Source: Jeotgalicoccus sp.
GTDB lineage: Bacteria; Bacillota; Bacilli; Staphylococcales; Salinicoccaceae
Assembly: GCA_003513765.1 (NCBI GenBank)
Contig: DONT01000009.1
Coordinates: 6,081 to 70,080, forward strand
Reading direction: 5' to 3'
Length of the DNA: 64,000 bases
The translations under genes and the position numbers were made by a program. Of the stretch, positions 37,881 to 45,526 are shown piece by piece. The first letter of the stretch is position 1, and every line of letters begins with the position of its first letter. Below the pieces are notes generated by a model. The model did no database searches, had not been told where the DNA came from, and saw only the letters and a list, made by a program, of their open reading frames with translations.

Positions 37881-38954
37881 CTACCCTCTTATTCTGTCAA
37901 CTGTTTCATTATTTACGTTTTTAATCAGAGACGTTAATAAATTATGCGCATGGAAATAATCTTCATAATTAATAATGGAATTCGCTGTATGAATGTAGCG
38001 TGAACAGATGCCGACTACAGCTGACGGCACGCCGTCGTTTGACACGTGAATGCTGCCTGCATCCGTGCCGCCCGGCGAATGATAGTACTGATATTTAACA
38101 TCTGATGCTTTAGCAGTGTCGAGCAGAAACTCGCGCATTTTCGGCGTGAGAATCATCGTGCGGTCAAACAGGCGCAGCAATGTTCCTTCGCCTATTTTTC
38201 CTAGATCATCTTTTTTGCCCATCATGTCATTTGCCGGTGAACAGTCAACAACAAATGCAATGTCAGGTTTAATCATGTTGGCACTTGCTTTCGCACCTCT
38301 CAAGCCTACTTCTTCCTGAACGTTCGCTCCGATATACAGGTCGCAGTCGAGCTCAGTATCTTTAAGCGATTCCAGTGTTTCAATCGCAATCAGGCAGCCG
38401 TATCTGTTATCCCATGCTTTAGCGAGTAATTTCTTCTCATTTTTAAGCACTTGAAAATCAACTTTAGGCACGATTGAGTCTCCGAGGTTAATCCCCATTT
38501 CAAGCAGTTCCTCTTTTGAATCAGCACCAACGTCCAGCAGCATATCTTCGATTTTAGTCTCTTTGTTTTCACCTCTTCTGAAATGCACAGGCACACTCCC
38601 GATGACACCTGTAATTTCTTCATCAGCTGATGTACGTACTGAAAAACGCTGACTTAATAATACATCCGTCGGCCAGCCGCCAAGCGGTGTAAATTTAATA
38701 AAGCCGTTGTCAGTTAGTTCTGTGACCATAAAGCCGACTTCATCCATATGTGCTGCAACAAGAACTTTCGGCGCGTTTTCTTTTTTGCTCTTTTTAACTG
38801 CAAAAATTCCGCCGAGTCCGTCCTGAATTATTTCATCAGCATATGCCGACAGTTCAGCTTTCATATATTCCCGCACTTTATCTTCAAAACCCGGTGCCCC
38901 GTGAAGTTCTGTTAAAGCTTTCATTCTTTCCAATGTTTTTTTCGTCAGTTCCAT
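37881..38954 (-). CDS. M42-family aminopeptidase (YtoP/FrvX-like)
   Basis: A 357-residue metallo-aminopeptidase of family M42, usually cytosolic dodecamers that trim peptides (glutamyl aminopeptidase or cellulase-M types). Metal ligands and catalytic residues are visible in VAAHMDEVGFM, AWDNRYGC, QEEVGLRGA and FVVDCSPAND, with a late SRYIHTANSII. Length is normal. It is probably the first gene of the unit that continues to the PTS IIC-like gene and ytpQ. Confidence 0.92.
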   Translation of the reverse strand: MELTKKTLERMKALTELHGAPGFEDKVREYMKAELSAYADEIIQDGLGGIFAVKKSKKENAPKVLVAAHMDEVGFMVTELTDNGFIKFTPLGGWPTDVLLSQRFSVRTSADEEITGVIGSVPVHFRRGENKETKIEDMLLDVGADSKEELLEMGINLGDSIVPKVDFQVLKNEKKLLAKAWDNRYGCLIAIETLESLKDTELDCDLYIGANVQEEVGLRGAKASANMIKPDIAFVVDCSPANDMMGKKDDLGKIGEGTLLRLFDRTMILTPKMREFLLDTAKASDVKYQYYHSPGGTDAGSIHVSNDGVPSAVVGICSRYIHTANSIINYEDYFHAHNLLTSLIKNVNNETVDRIRG

Positions 38955-39024
38955 AAAAATACCCCTTTAAATTGTTATTTTTACAATATTATATGTTAAA
39001 CTACTTCATAAGGAGGATGTACAT

Positions 39025-39321
39025 ATGAAGCGTAATTTGATTATATTTACATTATTAGCTGTAACGGTTATCCCGCTATTAGTATGGTTAGTACTGCACC
39101 GCAGAGTCGATACGAAAAAAGTTATCGATAACCTGCATCTTCAATTTGAAAATATCTCATTCATCTCGCTTGACTATCAGGCAGATGGCCAAAACCGTTT
39201 TGGTTTAAATACAAACACGGTAAGCGGCGTCCTGCATGTGGGCAATGATGAAAACACTGTGAAATATAACTTTTTAGCAGATCCTTATACAGCTGAAATC
39301 ATGGAGATTACTGTTCAGTAA
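39025..39321 (+). CDS. Small membrane-anchored or secreted protein, unknown
   Basis: A 98-residue protein with an N-terminal hydrophobic segment (about 5-25) and a small beta-rich outer domain (about 30-98). It resembles short staphylococcal PepSY-like hypothetical proteins in size and position, but no signature is certain. AAGGAGG precedes the ATG, and a hairpin terminator overlaps the stop. It is divergent from the M42 peptidase gene. Confidence 0.7.
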   Translation: MKRNLIIFTLLAVTVIPLLVWLVLHRRVDTKKVIDNLHLQFENISFISLDYQADGQNRFGLNTNTVSGVLHVGNDENTVKYNFLADPYTAEIMEITVQ

Positions 39322-39338
39322 TCCCCATGATTTTTTTA
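39298..39338 (+). terminator. Terminator overlapping the stop codon
   Basis: ATCATGGAGATTACTG pairs with CAGTAATCCCCATGAT with one internal mismatch, followed by a T run. It lies at the convergent end of the patB-like gene. Confidence 0.85.
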
Positions 39339-40532
39339 TTTGCCTAGATGTTCAAATGTTTTTCTAATACGCCCGAGCCCATCCTCAATACGGGTTCTGC
39401 TTGATGCCGCATTAAATCTGAAATGCATATTTTCTGACTCCAGATACAGCTTGCCCGGTGACACTGCAATGCCGCCGACTTCTACAAGCGCCCTATGCAC
39501 TGCATCGGCATCGAAAGCTGATTTTTTAAAACTGATCCAGCCTAGATAAGTCGCCTTAGGCACATCAAATGATAAATATTCAGACAAGTGCTCATCGATA
39601 TAATCGCTGATCAGCTGGAAGTTGCCTTCAACATGTTCGTTCAGCTGGTCAATCCATTCGCCGCATTCCGTATACGCAGCTTCAATTGCAGCAAGTGCCA
39701 AGCTTGAAGCAGTGTTGACATTATATCTGCTCCCCATTGCAGTTGTAATATCAGACGTAATTGTTCTGTCTTTTGTAATAAAGTAAGAATGCGGAATACT
39801 TGCTAAGTTAAATGATTTTCCTAAACCCGTCGTTACAAGTACAGAATCGTTGTCCTCGATAAGTGATGCCACAGATACAAAATCCTCTTTCGGTCTGACG
39901 AAATCCATATGAATTTCATCGCTGATTAAATATACGTTATTGTCAGCGCATATTTTTTTAATCTCCAGAAGCTCATCCTTGGTCCATACTTTCCCGGTTG
40001 GATTATGCGGACTGCAGTGAATGTATAATGTTACATCTTCACGTTCACAGAGAGTCGTGAACTCTTCAATATTTAAGAAGTATTCTTTTTTTTCGGTATC
40101 GTAAATAAGCGGTGTCTCTACTATTTTACGATCGTTTCCTTTAATTAAATTCGGAAAAGAATTGTAGGATGGTGTCGTTAAGATTACACCGTCTCCTTCC
40201 TTAGTCGTTTGTCTCATCACTTCGCCGACAGTATATAATACCGACGCTGCGTAGTGAATATCATCTTCATTTAAAGAAATATTAAAGCGTGTTTCCCACC
40301 AATTTTTAATTGGACCGTAAAAACGCTCATTCTGCCACATTGTATAACCGAAAATCCCGTTATCAAGACGTTTTTTAATCGCGTCTCTAATCACTTCAGG
40401 CGTTTCTATATCCATGTCCGCAATCCAGAAAGGTTCAAGTCCTGTCGCTCCGAATAAAGCTTCGGTGCCGTCGTATTGAACACTGTATGTACCTTCTCTT
40501 GACGTTGTTTTATTGAAATCGAACTGTGTCAT
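39336..40532 (-). CDS. PLP-dependent C-S lyase (PatB/MalY type)
   Basis: A 398-residue fold-type I aminotransferase-like enzyme of the MalY/PatB cystathionine beta-lyase group, which cleaves cystathionine or related C-S compounds. Family blocks are PFWIADMDIETP, GIFGYTMWQN, CSPHNPTGKVW, ISDEIHMDF and the PLP-lysine region TGLGKSFNLASIPHSY. An upstream in-frame start at 40577 is rejected because GGAGG lies just before ATG at 40532. It is a monocistronic unit. Aminotransferase activity cannot be excluded. Confidence 0.88.
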   Translation of the reverse strand: MTQFDFNKTTSREGTYSVQYDGTEALFGATGLEPFWIADMDIETPEVIRDAIKKRLDNGIFGYTMWQNERFYGPIKNWWETRFNISLNEDDIHYAASVLYTVGEVMRQTTKEGDGVILTTPSYNSFPNLIKGNDRKIVETPLIYDTEKKEYFLNIEEFTTLCEREDVTLYIHCSPHNPTGKVWTKDELLEIKKICADNNVYLISDEIHMDFVRPKEDFVSVASLIEDNDSVLVTTGLGKSFNLASIPHSYFITKDRTITSDITTAMGSRYNVNTASSLALAAIEAAYTECGEWIDQLNEHVEGNFQLISDYIDEHLSEYLSFDVPKATYLGWISFKKSAFDADAVHRALVEVGGIAVSPGKLYLESENMHFRFNAASSRTRIEDGLGRIRKTFEHLGK

Positions 40533-40601
40533 TATATTCCTCCACTCTAAATGTTCTGTATCTTTACATTTTAACATTCTTTAATGGATAATACACGAAT
40601 A

Positions 40602-40632
40602 AGAAAAAGCACCTTCCGTTAGAAAGATGCTT
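40602..40632 (-). terminator. Terminator of trmB
   Basis: AAGCACCTTCC and GAAAGATGCTT pair through two G-U pairs on the minus strand, followed by a U run. The stop codon of trmB is within the hairpin. Confidence 0.75.
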
Positions 40633-41251
40633 GAATCCAATATATTTTATGGCCCCGCTTAGAGAATTTTTCTTCATACTCTGTACGGATATTTTCTTTT
40701 GGTTCATCGTCATGGACATCCAAGTTAAGGTTCTCAAATTTCATGCCGTATGCGTTCATCGACATCAGGCTGAATTCAAATAATCCTTTGTTATCCGTCT
40801 TAAATTCAACGATAGATTGTTCTTTTAACAGCATTTTATAACTCGATAAAAAGTTGCTGTGTGTCAATCTTCTTTTCGCATGGCGTGTTTTCGGCCATGG
40901 ATCTGAGAAGTTTAAATAAACTTTATCGACTTCATTCTCATTAAAGTATTCCATCAGCTTATTTGCATCCAGAAGCAGCAGTCTCACGTTTGTCAGTCCA
41001 AGCTCTAACACTTTTTCTGTAACGCGGATTAAGACATTCTTATCGATTTCAATTCCCACATAGTTAATACCAGGATTATTTTGTGCAAGCGTCGTGATAA
41101 ACGTGCCCATTCCTGTACCTACTTCGATATGAATCGGCTGTGCTGTACTGAAAAACTCTTTAATTTTTTTGCTGTACGTATTGTTTACATCCACAATATG
41201 GTCATTTGATTCCAAATAATCAATTGCCCACGGCTTATTGCGCATTCTCAA
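40619..41251 (-). CDS. trmB: tRNA (guanine-N7-)-methyltransferase
   Basis: A 210-residue SAM-dependent enzyme that makes m7G46 in tRNA variable loops. HIEVGTGMGTFI (SAM site), YVGIEIDKNVL, NFSDPWPKTRHAKRRL and FKTDNKGLFEF are diagnostic. The start is either TTG at 41251 or ATG at 41245; the ribosome-binding site is weak for both, and TTG gives the usual MRMR N-terminus. It follows ytmP by 22 bases, a conserved pairing. Confidence 0.95.
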   Translation of the reverse strand: MRMRNKPWAIDYLESNDHIVDVNNTYSKKIKEFFSTAQPIHIEVGTGMGTFITTLAQNNPGINYVGIEIDKNVLIRVTEKVLELGLTNVRLLLLDANKLMEYFNENEVDKVYLNFSDPWPKTRHAKRRLTHSNFLSSYKMLLKEQSIVEFKTDNKGLFEFSLMSMNAYGMKFENLNLDVHDDEPKENIRTEYEEKFSKRGHKIYWIQASF

Positions 41252-41273
41252 AAATATTCACTACTCTCAATTA

Positions 41274-42065
41274 TTAAATAAGTCGATCTTTGTCGATAAC
41301 TCTGGATAAGAATAAAATCCATTTGTTCATCTCTGTAAAACGTTTACGGTCTTCATACCATTGAATCATTGTAATTGCCTGAACTAATGTATACCACTTG
41401 ATGCGGGAACGTAAATCATTATCGAGTTCGACACCGTAATTTTGTAGCCAGCTGCTCCACTCACTGTGGCCGACATATGGATATAAAATCATTCCGAGGT
41501 CAATTGCAGGGTCTGCAATCATTGCACCTTCCCAGTCGACTAAAAACAGTTCGTCTGTGTCGGAAAGAAGCCAGTTGTGATGGTTTACATCACCGTGGCA
41601 TACTCTCAAATCTGCAGCGTCAATTTCAGGCACTGCGTTTTCGAGGTATTGGATTGCATTTCTAACGACGTGATGGGCGTTAACTTTCGGAGATAATGAT
41701 GACTGTATTTTATTAAGTAAAATTTCCGGAAGCATCGGTTTCATACCGAGACGTTTTAACATCGTGAGGAGCGGTTCTGATGTGTGTATCTTACTCATTA
41801 GCGCTGCGACCCGCAGCCCTCCCATATCTTCACGTGTCAACTCCCGGCCATTTTTCCAATGCTGTGCTGTTACCACTTCGCCCGTCTCGATTCGTTTAGT
41901 CCAAACGAGTTTTGGGACGATGCCTTCTGCGGATAACGCCGCTAGGAAAGGGCTGGCATTTCTTTTAAGGAATAATTTACGTCCGTCCTGCTCCGCTTTA
42001 TAAGCTTCACCGGACGGGCCTCCCAAAGGATCTAATTGCCAGCCGAGTTGATAGAAATGATCCAA
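41274..42065 (-). CDS. ytmP: Phosphotransferase-family protein (YtmP-like)
   Basis: A 263-residue member of the choline/aminoglycoside phosphotransferase (APH) superfamily. The catalytic HGDVNHHNWLL and metal-binding FLVDWEGAMIADPAIDLG are intact, and the N-terminal lobe has GPSGEAYKAEQDGRKLFLKRN. The substrate is unknown; the gene is usually next to trmB. It starts with TTG (42065), with GAGGTG six bases before it; no ATG fits. The upstream leader contains a terminator-like hairpin only about 30 bases before the start. Confidence 0.88.
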   Translation of the reverse strand: MDHFYQLGWQLDPLGGPSGEAYKAEQDGRKLFLKRNASPFLAALSAEGIVPKLVWTKRIETGEVVTAQHWKNGRELTREDMGGLRVAALMSKIHTSEPLLTMLKRLGMKPMLPEILLNKIQSSLSPKVNAHHVVRNAIQYLENAVPEIDAADLRVCHGDVNHHNWLLSDTDELFLVDWEGAMIADPAIDLGMILYPYVGHSEWSSWLQNYGVELDNDLRSRIKWYTLVQAITMIQWYEDRKRFTEMNKWILFLSRVIDKDRLI

Positions 42066-42089
42066 TTCTTACACCTCGTTTCATCGGTC

Positions 42090-42134
42090 AAATAAAAATT
42101 TGCGCTATAATATTTAATTTGATAGCGCAAATTT
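42090..42134 (-). terminator. Terminator-like hairpin in the ytmP leader (possible attenuator)
   Basis: A perfect 13-bp inverted repeat (AAATTTGCGCTAT at 42096-42108, ATAGCGCAAATTT at 42122-42134) is followed on the minus strand by TTTTATTTG. It lies between the predicted promoters and the ytmP ribosome-binding site, so it would attenuate ytmP-trmB rather than end pepV, which stops 370 bases earlier. Confidence 0.75.
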
Positions 42135-42148
42135 AGTTCGTGTTTAAA

Positions 42149-42277
42149 ATTTTATCGGGTTTATTGTTTTATTTCAAGGACAAAAGATGGAATACTTTTG
42201 CCAACTGAATGTTAGTACATAGTAACTGTGATGTTGTTCAGATAAACTATTATACACTAAACAAAATGTTGTTTAAA
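42149..42277 (-). promoter_or_regulatory. Two predicted promoters for ytmP-trmB
   Basis: TTGAAA (42172-42177) to TAAAAT (42149-42154) with 17 bases, and TTTAAA (42272-42277) to TATAAT (42249-42254) with 17 bases, both on the minus strand. Both would place the 42090-42134 hairpin in the 5' leader. The leader does not resemble a riboswitch class I know. Confidence 0.45.
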
Positions 42278-42328
42278 GTTAACTGAATGATGCAATAAAT
42301 TATACGCTCATTTTTTGCCGGTAACTAA

Positions 42329-42500
42329 ATCTCATCGTATACACCTGGCAAAGAAGCAAATGTTAGTATAACAGGTTTTCCGTCTTCTGGGAATAGAGGA
42401 TTTGATACACTCTCCCCCTCTTTTCTCTTCTTCAAAAGTATCTGTTTTTATTCTCTCACTTGTAAGTTGCAGATATTCATTTAATGTGTAAATTGAAGTT
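42329..42500 (-). other. Possible frameshifted coding remnant
   Basis: In the 435-base gap between pepV and ytmP, one minus frame reads protein-like sequence ending ..SERIKTDTFEEEKRG. The next frame continues as SVSNPLFPEDGKPVILTF and on to a TAG at 42329-42331. The two join if one G is removed from the GGGGG run at 42414-42418. No ATG or ribosome-binding site was found, and I do not recognise the product. It may be chance. Confidence 0.3.
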
Positions 42501-43916
42501 TTAAACTTCAGTTTTAACAACGCATATATTATACAATGCTTCCAGATAAATCGCTGTAGCCAGCATCAGTTCATCAATGTTCATCCGCTCATCTTTTTGA
42601 TGCATCGTATCTGTCGTATTTTTGAACATCGCACCGAATGCAACACCTGTTTCAAGCGTACGTGCATAAGTTCCGCCGCCGATAGTAAATGCTTCTCTGT
42701 CATCATCTGTATGCTTCTGGTAGCTTTCCAGCAGCGTCAGTACAAGCGGGTCGTTCTTATCGACATAATGAGGTTTCTGATCGCTGATATCTTCTATCGT
42801 AAAGCCTGTTTCTTTTATTATTTCTTGCAGGTTTTTAATTCCTTTATCGAAATCAAGACCGGTTGGATACCTTAAATTCACACCGAAAATACCGCCGTCA
42901 ACTTCCGTATAGTTAATCATTCCGGTATTAACACTGACATTGCCCATCTCTTCGTGATGATGCGCCATGTTAAACTGTTCTCCCGATAAATTACCGGTAA
43001 TATAATTTTGTGCAAAGCTGACAAACTGTCTGGCGTTTGCATCGAGCTCGATTTCTCCTAAGAATTTCAGCAGTTCCGTTCCGGCATTAACACCCTCTTC
43101 AGGCGTTGAACCATGGGCACTTTTTCCTGACAGCTCAAGTTTTAAGAAACCGCCGTCGATTTCATAAGTTCCTGTATTCCCTGTTTTACGGATAAACCCT
43201 TCATAGGCCTGAATAATTGAACTCATCTGTGTCAGAACTTTTAACTTTGCTTCCGCAGATTCGGGCACCATGTTGTAGCGTTCACCGGAAATAAATGCTT
43301 TTAATTCAATATCGCTCTCGATATACTCATCGTCTAAATGAGTCTGGACGATATTAAAGGACGTAATCCCTTTTTCACCGTGAATAACTGGAAATTCAGC
43401 ATCCGGAGAAAAACCGGCGTCCGGCATTTCTTCGCTCTTGAAATACGCTTCTGTACACTGCCAGTCAGACTCTTCATCCGTACCGACAATCAGACGGACA
43501 CGCTGATTAAATTTATATCCTTCGTTATGTAAAATTTTCAGTGCATAGTAGGCAGCCATTGTCGGTCCTTTATCATCCTGGACACCGCGTGCAATAATTT
43601 CATTATTGGCAATTACCGGTTCGAACGGCTGAGACGTCCAGCCTTTACCTGCAGGGACAACATCCACATGCCCAAGCACACCGAACAATTTCTCACCTGC
43701 GCCAAACTCAATATGACCGGCAAGATTGTCGACAACTTTGGTCGGCAGGCCCGCTTTTCCACCGAGATCAATCATATATTCGAGCGCCTTTTTCGGACCT
43801 TCGCCGACAGGAGCGTCTTTAACCGGCTCCCCTTTGACACTGTCAATTGACAGCAATCCGATTAAATCATCAATTAAGTCATCTTTATATTGGCTTACTA
43901 AATGTTTCGCATCCAC
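42501..43916 (-). CDS. pepV: Dipeptidase PepV (peptidase M20)
   Basis: A 471-residue zinc dipeptidase that cleaves a broad range of dipeptides in the cytoplasm. Metal and catalytic motifs are GVLGHVDVVPAGKGW, RGVQDDKGPTMAAYYALK, VGTDEESDWQC and SPDAEFPVIHGEKG. The late GGGTYARTLETGVAFGAMF is typical of PepV. The C-terminal tail after YLEALYNI is short. It is a single gene with no convincing terminator; a short TGAAGTTT/AAACTTCA palindrome overlaps its end. Confidence 0.95.
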   Translation of the reverse strand: MDAKHLVSQYKDDLIDDLIGLLSIDSVKGEPVKDAPVGEGPKKALEYMIDLGGKAGLPTKVVDNLAGHIEFGAGEKLFGVLGHVDVVPAGKGWTSQPFEPVIANNEIIARGVQDDKGPTMAAYYALKILHNEGYKFNQRVRLIVGTDEESDWQCTEAYFKSEEMPDAGFSPDAEFPVIHGEKGITSFNIVQTHLDDEYIESDIELKAFISGERYNMVPESAEAKLKVLTQMSSIIQAYEGFIRKTGNTGTYEIDGGFLKLELSGKSAHGSTPEEGVNAGTELLKFLGEIELDANARQFVSFAQNYITGNLSGEQFNMAHHHEEMGNVSVNTGMINYTEVDGGIFGVNLRYPTGLDFDKGIKNLQEIIKETGFTIEDISDQKPHYVDKNDPLVLTLLESYQKHTDDDREAFTIGGGTYARTLETGVAFGAMFKNTTDTMHQKDERMNIDELMLATAIYLEALYNICVVKTEV

Positions 43917-44004
43917 TTAAATCAGCTCCAGCAATAGATTTTCTTCCATTATATACTTTTTAGTAAATTATTTCAGTTTGTGCGGGAAATAATCAGGCAG
44001 CAGG

Positions 44005-44033
44005 ACAAAAAAGGAACCGCATCTGCGGTTCCT
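44005..44033 (-). terminator. Terminator of the LEA-like gene
   Basis: A 10-bp stem (AGGAACCGCA / TGCGGTTCCT, 44012-44033) is followed on the minus strand by a U run. Confidence 0.88.
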
Positions 44034-44045
44034 CAAAATAACTGC

Positions 44046-44759
44046 TTATTTTTTATTGTTCTGTTTGTTATCTGTAACGACATGCACATTATGATTTTCA
44101 TCTTTAGCGCCTGCTTCATCTACTACATCAACGCTGTGCTCTTCTTCAAATTTTTCTACTTCACTCTCTGGAATGCCGCCTTCGTCTGCTAAAACAGATT
44201 CTCTTTGATCAATATCGTCGGTATTTTCTTTATCCGGCTTGGCATCTGCTTCAGGACCCTTTACTTCTTTTTTTACTTTTTTAGCTTCTTTTTTTACATT
44301 GTTCTTGGTTTTTTCAGCTTCTTTTTTAGCTTCATCCACTTTTTCTTGACCTTTTTCTTTTAGTTCTGCTTTATAAGCTTCAGGGTCTTCTTTGGCTTTA
44401 GCGTACTCGTCTTTAGCTTTAGACTGAACTTCAGTCGCTTTGTTTTTTGCAACGTTTACTTGCTCATTAGCTTTAGTTTGAACTTCTTTTGCTTTTTCAG
44501 CTGCTTTGTTCTGAACGTTTTCTGCGTATGCTTTCGGATCTTCTTTAGCTTTAGAATATTCTTCCTGAGCTTTAGCTTGAACGTCCTGCGCTTTAGCAGT
44601 CGCTTTATCTTGCACATTCTGTGCATAAGCTTTCGGATCTTCTTTAGCTTTTGCGTATTCTTCTTTTACAACCTCTTTATTGTCTGCAAGTTTCTTTGCA
44701 GCATATGCAATACCAAGTACCGCACCGACTCTAAATACTAAATTAAATAATTTCCCCAT
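44046..44759 (-). CDS. YtxH-like protein with LEA-type helical repeats
   Basis: A 237-residue protein. The N-terminal 22 residues form a hydrophobic segment like YtxH proteins. Residues 33-137 contain three copies of a 21-residue amphipathic motif (xEYAKAKEDPKAYAQNVQxK at about 33, 67 and 117) within a Lys/Glu/Ala/Gln-rich helix reminiscent of late-embryogenesis-abundant stress proteins. A Lys-rich stretch (about 140-168) and an acidic tail follow. The likely role is a membrane-tethered desiccation or osmotic stress protectant; that is inference from composition. No enzymatic motif. Confidence 0.75.
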   Translation of the reverse strand: MGKLFNLVFRVGAVLGIAYAAKKLADNKEVVKEEYAKAKEDPKAYAQNVQDKATAKAQDVQAKAQEEYSKAKEDPKAYAENVQNKAAEKAKEVQTKANEQVNVAKNKATEVQSKAKDEYAKAKEDPEAYKAELKEKGQEKVDEAKKEAEKTKNNVKKEAKKVKKEVKGPEADAKPDKENTDDIDQRESVLADEGGIPESEVEKFEEEHSVDVVDEAGAKDENHNVHVVTDNKQNNKK

Positions 44760-44836
44760 TTTAATACACCTCGTATTATAAAATTGTTTTTCTTTGGACT
44801 TAATATAAATTATACCCTTAGCGGCGTATTATAAAC

Positions 44837-45526
44837 TTAATTATTTAATTTTTTTATTTCCTCTTCAGTTAATCTGCGATATTCACCTTCAGCAAGTGCC
44901 CCATCGAGTTCAAGTGTGGCAAAGTTCGTGCGCTTCAGCTTCACTACTTCATTGCCGAGCGCTATAAACATCCGCTTCACCTGATGAAATTTCCCTTCTG
45001 TAATCGATAAGGATACTTCATGCGGACTTAACAATTCAGCTTTTGCAGGCTTCGTCGTAAATTCTTTCAGTTCAATGCCTGTTTCCAGCTGTTTAATATC
45101 CGCCTCGGTCACTTCGTCACGGAGTGTGACGTGATAGGTTTTGTAGTATTCATTTTTCGGCGACAGCAGCTTATGGGCAAGTTTGCCGTCGTTCGTAATA
45201 AATAAAAGCCCTACCGTATCTTTGTCCAGCCTGCCGACAGGGAACAATTCCCCCTGCTGCGGGTGGGCAATTAAATCAATGACTGTTTCTGTCGGACCCT
45301 CTTCAGTAGAAGAGATAACCCCGTCCGGTTTATTCATCATAAAATATATAAATTCTTCCAGCACAATCGGCACGTCGATATAAACGATATCATCTTCGTA
45401 GCCAACGTCTGTTTTAGGGTTTTTAACGATTGTACCGTTAACGGAAATCTCGCCTTTTTTAATCAGCTTATTCACTTCTTTGCGGCTGCCTAAATTGGCA
45501 TTCGCAAGATATTTATCAAGTCTCAT
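44837..45526 (-). CDS. rsuA: Pseudouridine synthase, RsuA family
   Basis: A 229-residue protein with an N-terminal S4 RNA-binding domain (MRLDKYLANANLGSRKEVN) and a RsuA-type catalytic domain with the nucleophilic Asp in PVGRLDKDTVGLLF. The KFHQVKRMF motif is the family's RNA-contact block. It should modify a uridine in 16S rRNA; the exact position (U516-type) is by family resemblance. Its ATG overlaps the stop of the MurJ-like gene by one base, so the two are translationally coupled. Confidence 0.92.
   Translation of the reverse strand: MRLDKYLANANLGSRKEVNKLIKKGEISVNGTIVKNPKTDVGYEDDIVYIDVPIVLEEFIYFMMNKPDGVISSTEEGPTETVIDLIAHPQQGELFPVGRLDKDTVGLLFITNDGKLAHKLLSPKNEYYKTYHVTLRDEVTEADIKQLETGIELKEFTTKPAKAELLSPHEVSLSITEGKFHQVKRMFIALGNEVVKLKRTNFATLELDGALAEGEYRRLTEEEIKKLNN

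Noticed and set aside
42332..42520. 62-codon minus frame taken as an intact small gene
   Set aside because: No start with a ribosome-binding site, it overlaps the end of pepV, and its second half is poor protein sequence; treated only as a possible remnant.
44460..44741. Phe/Cys-rich 93-codon plus frame
   Set aside because: Antisense shadow of the Lys/Glu-rich repeat protein.
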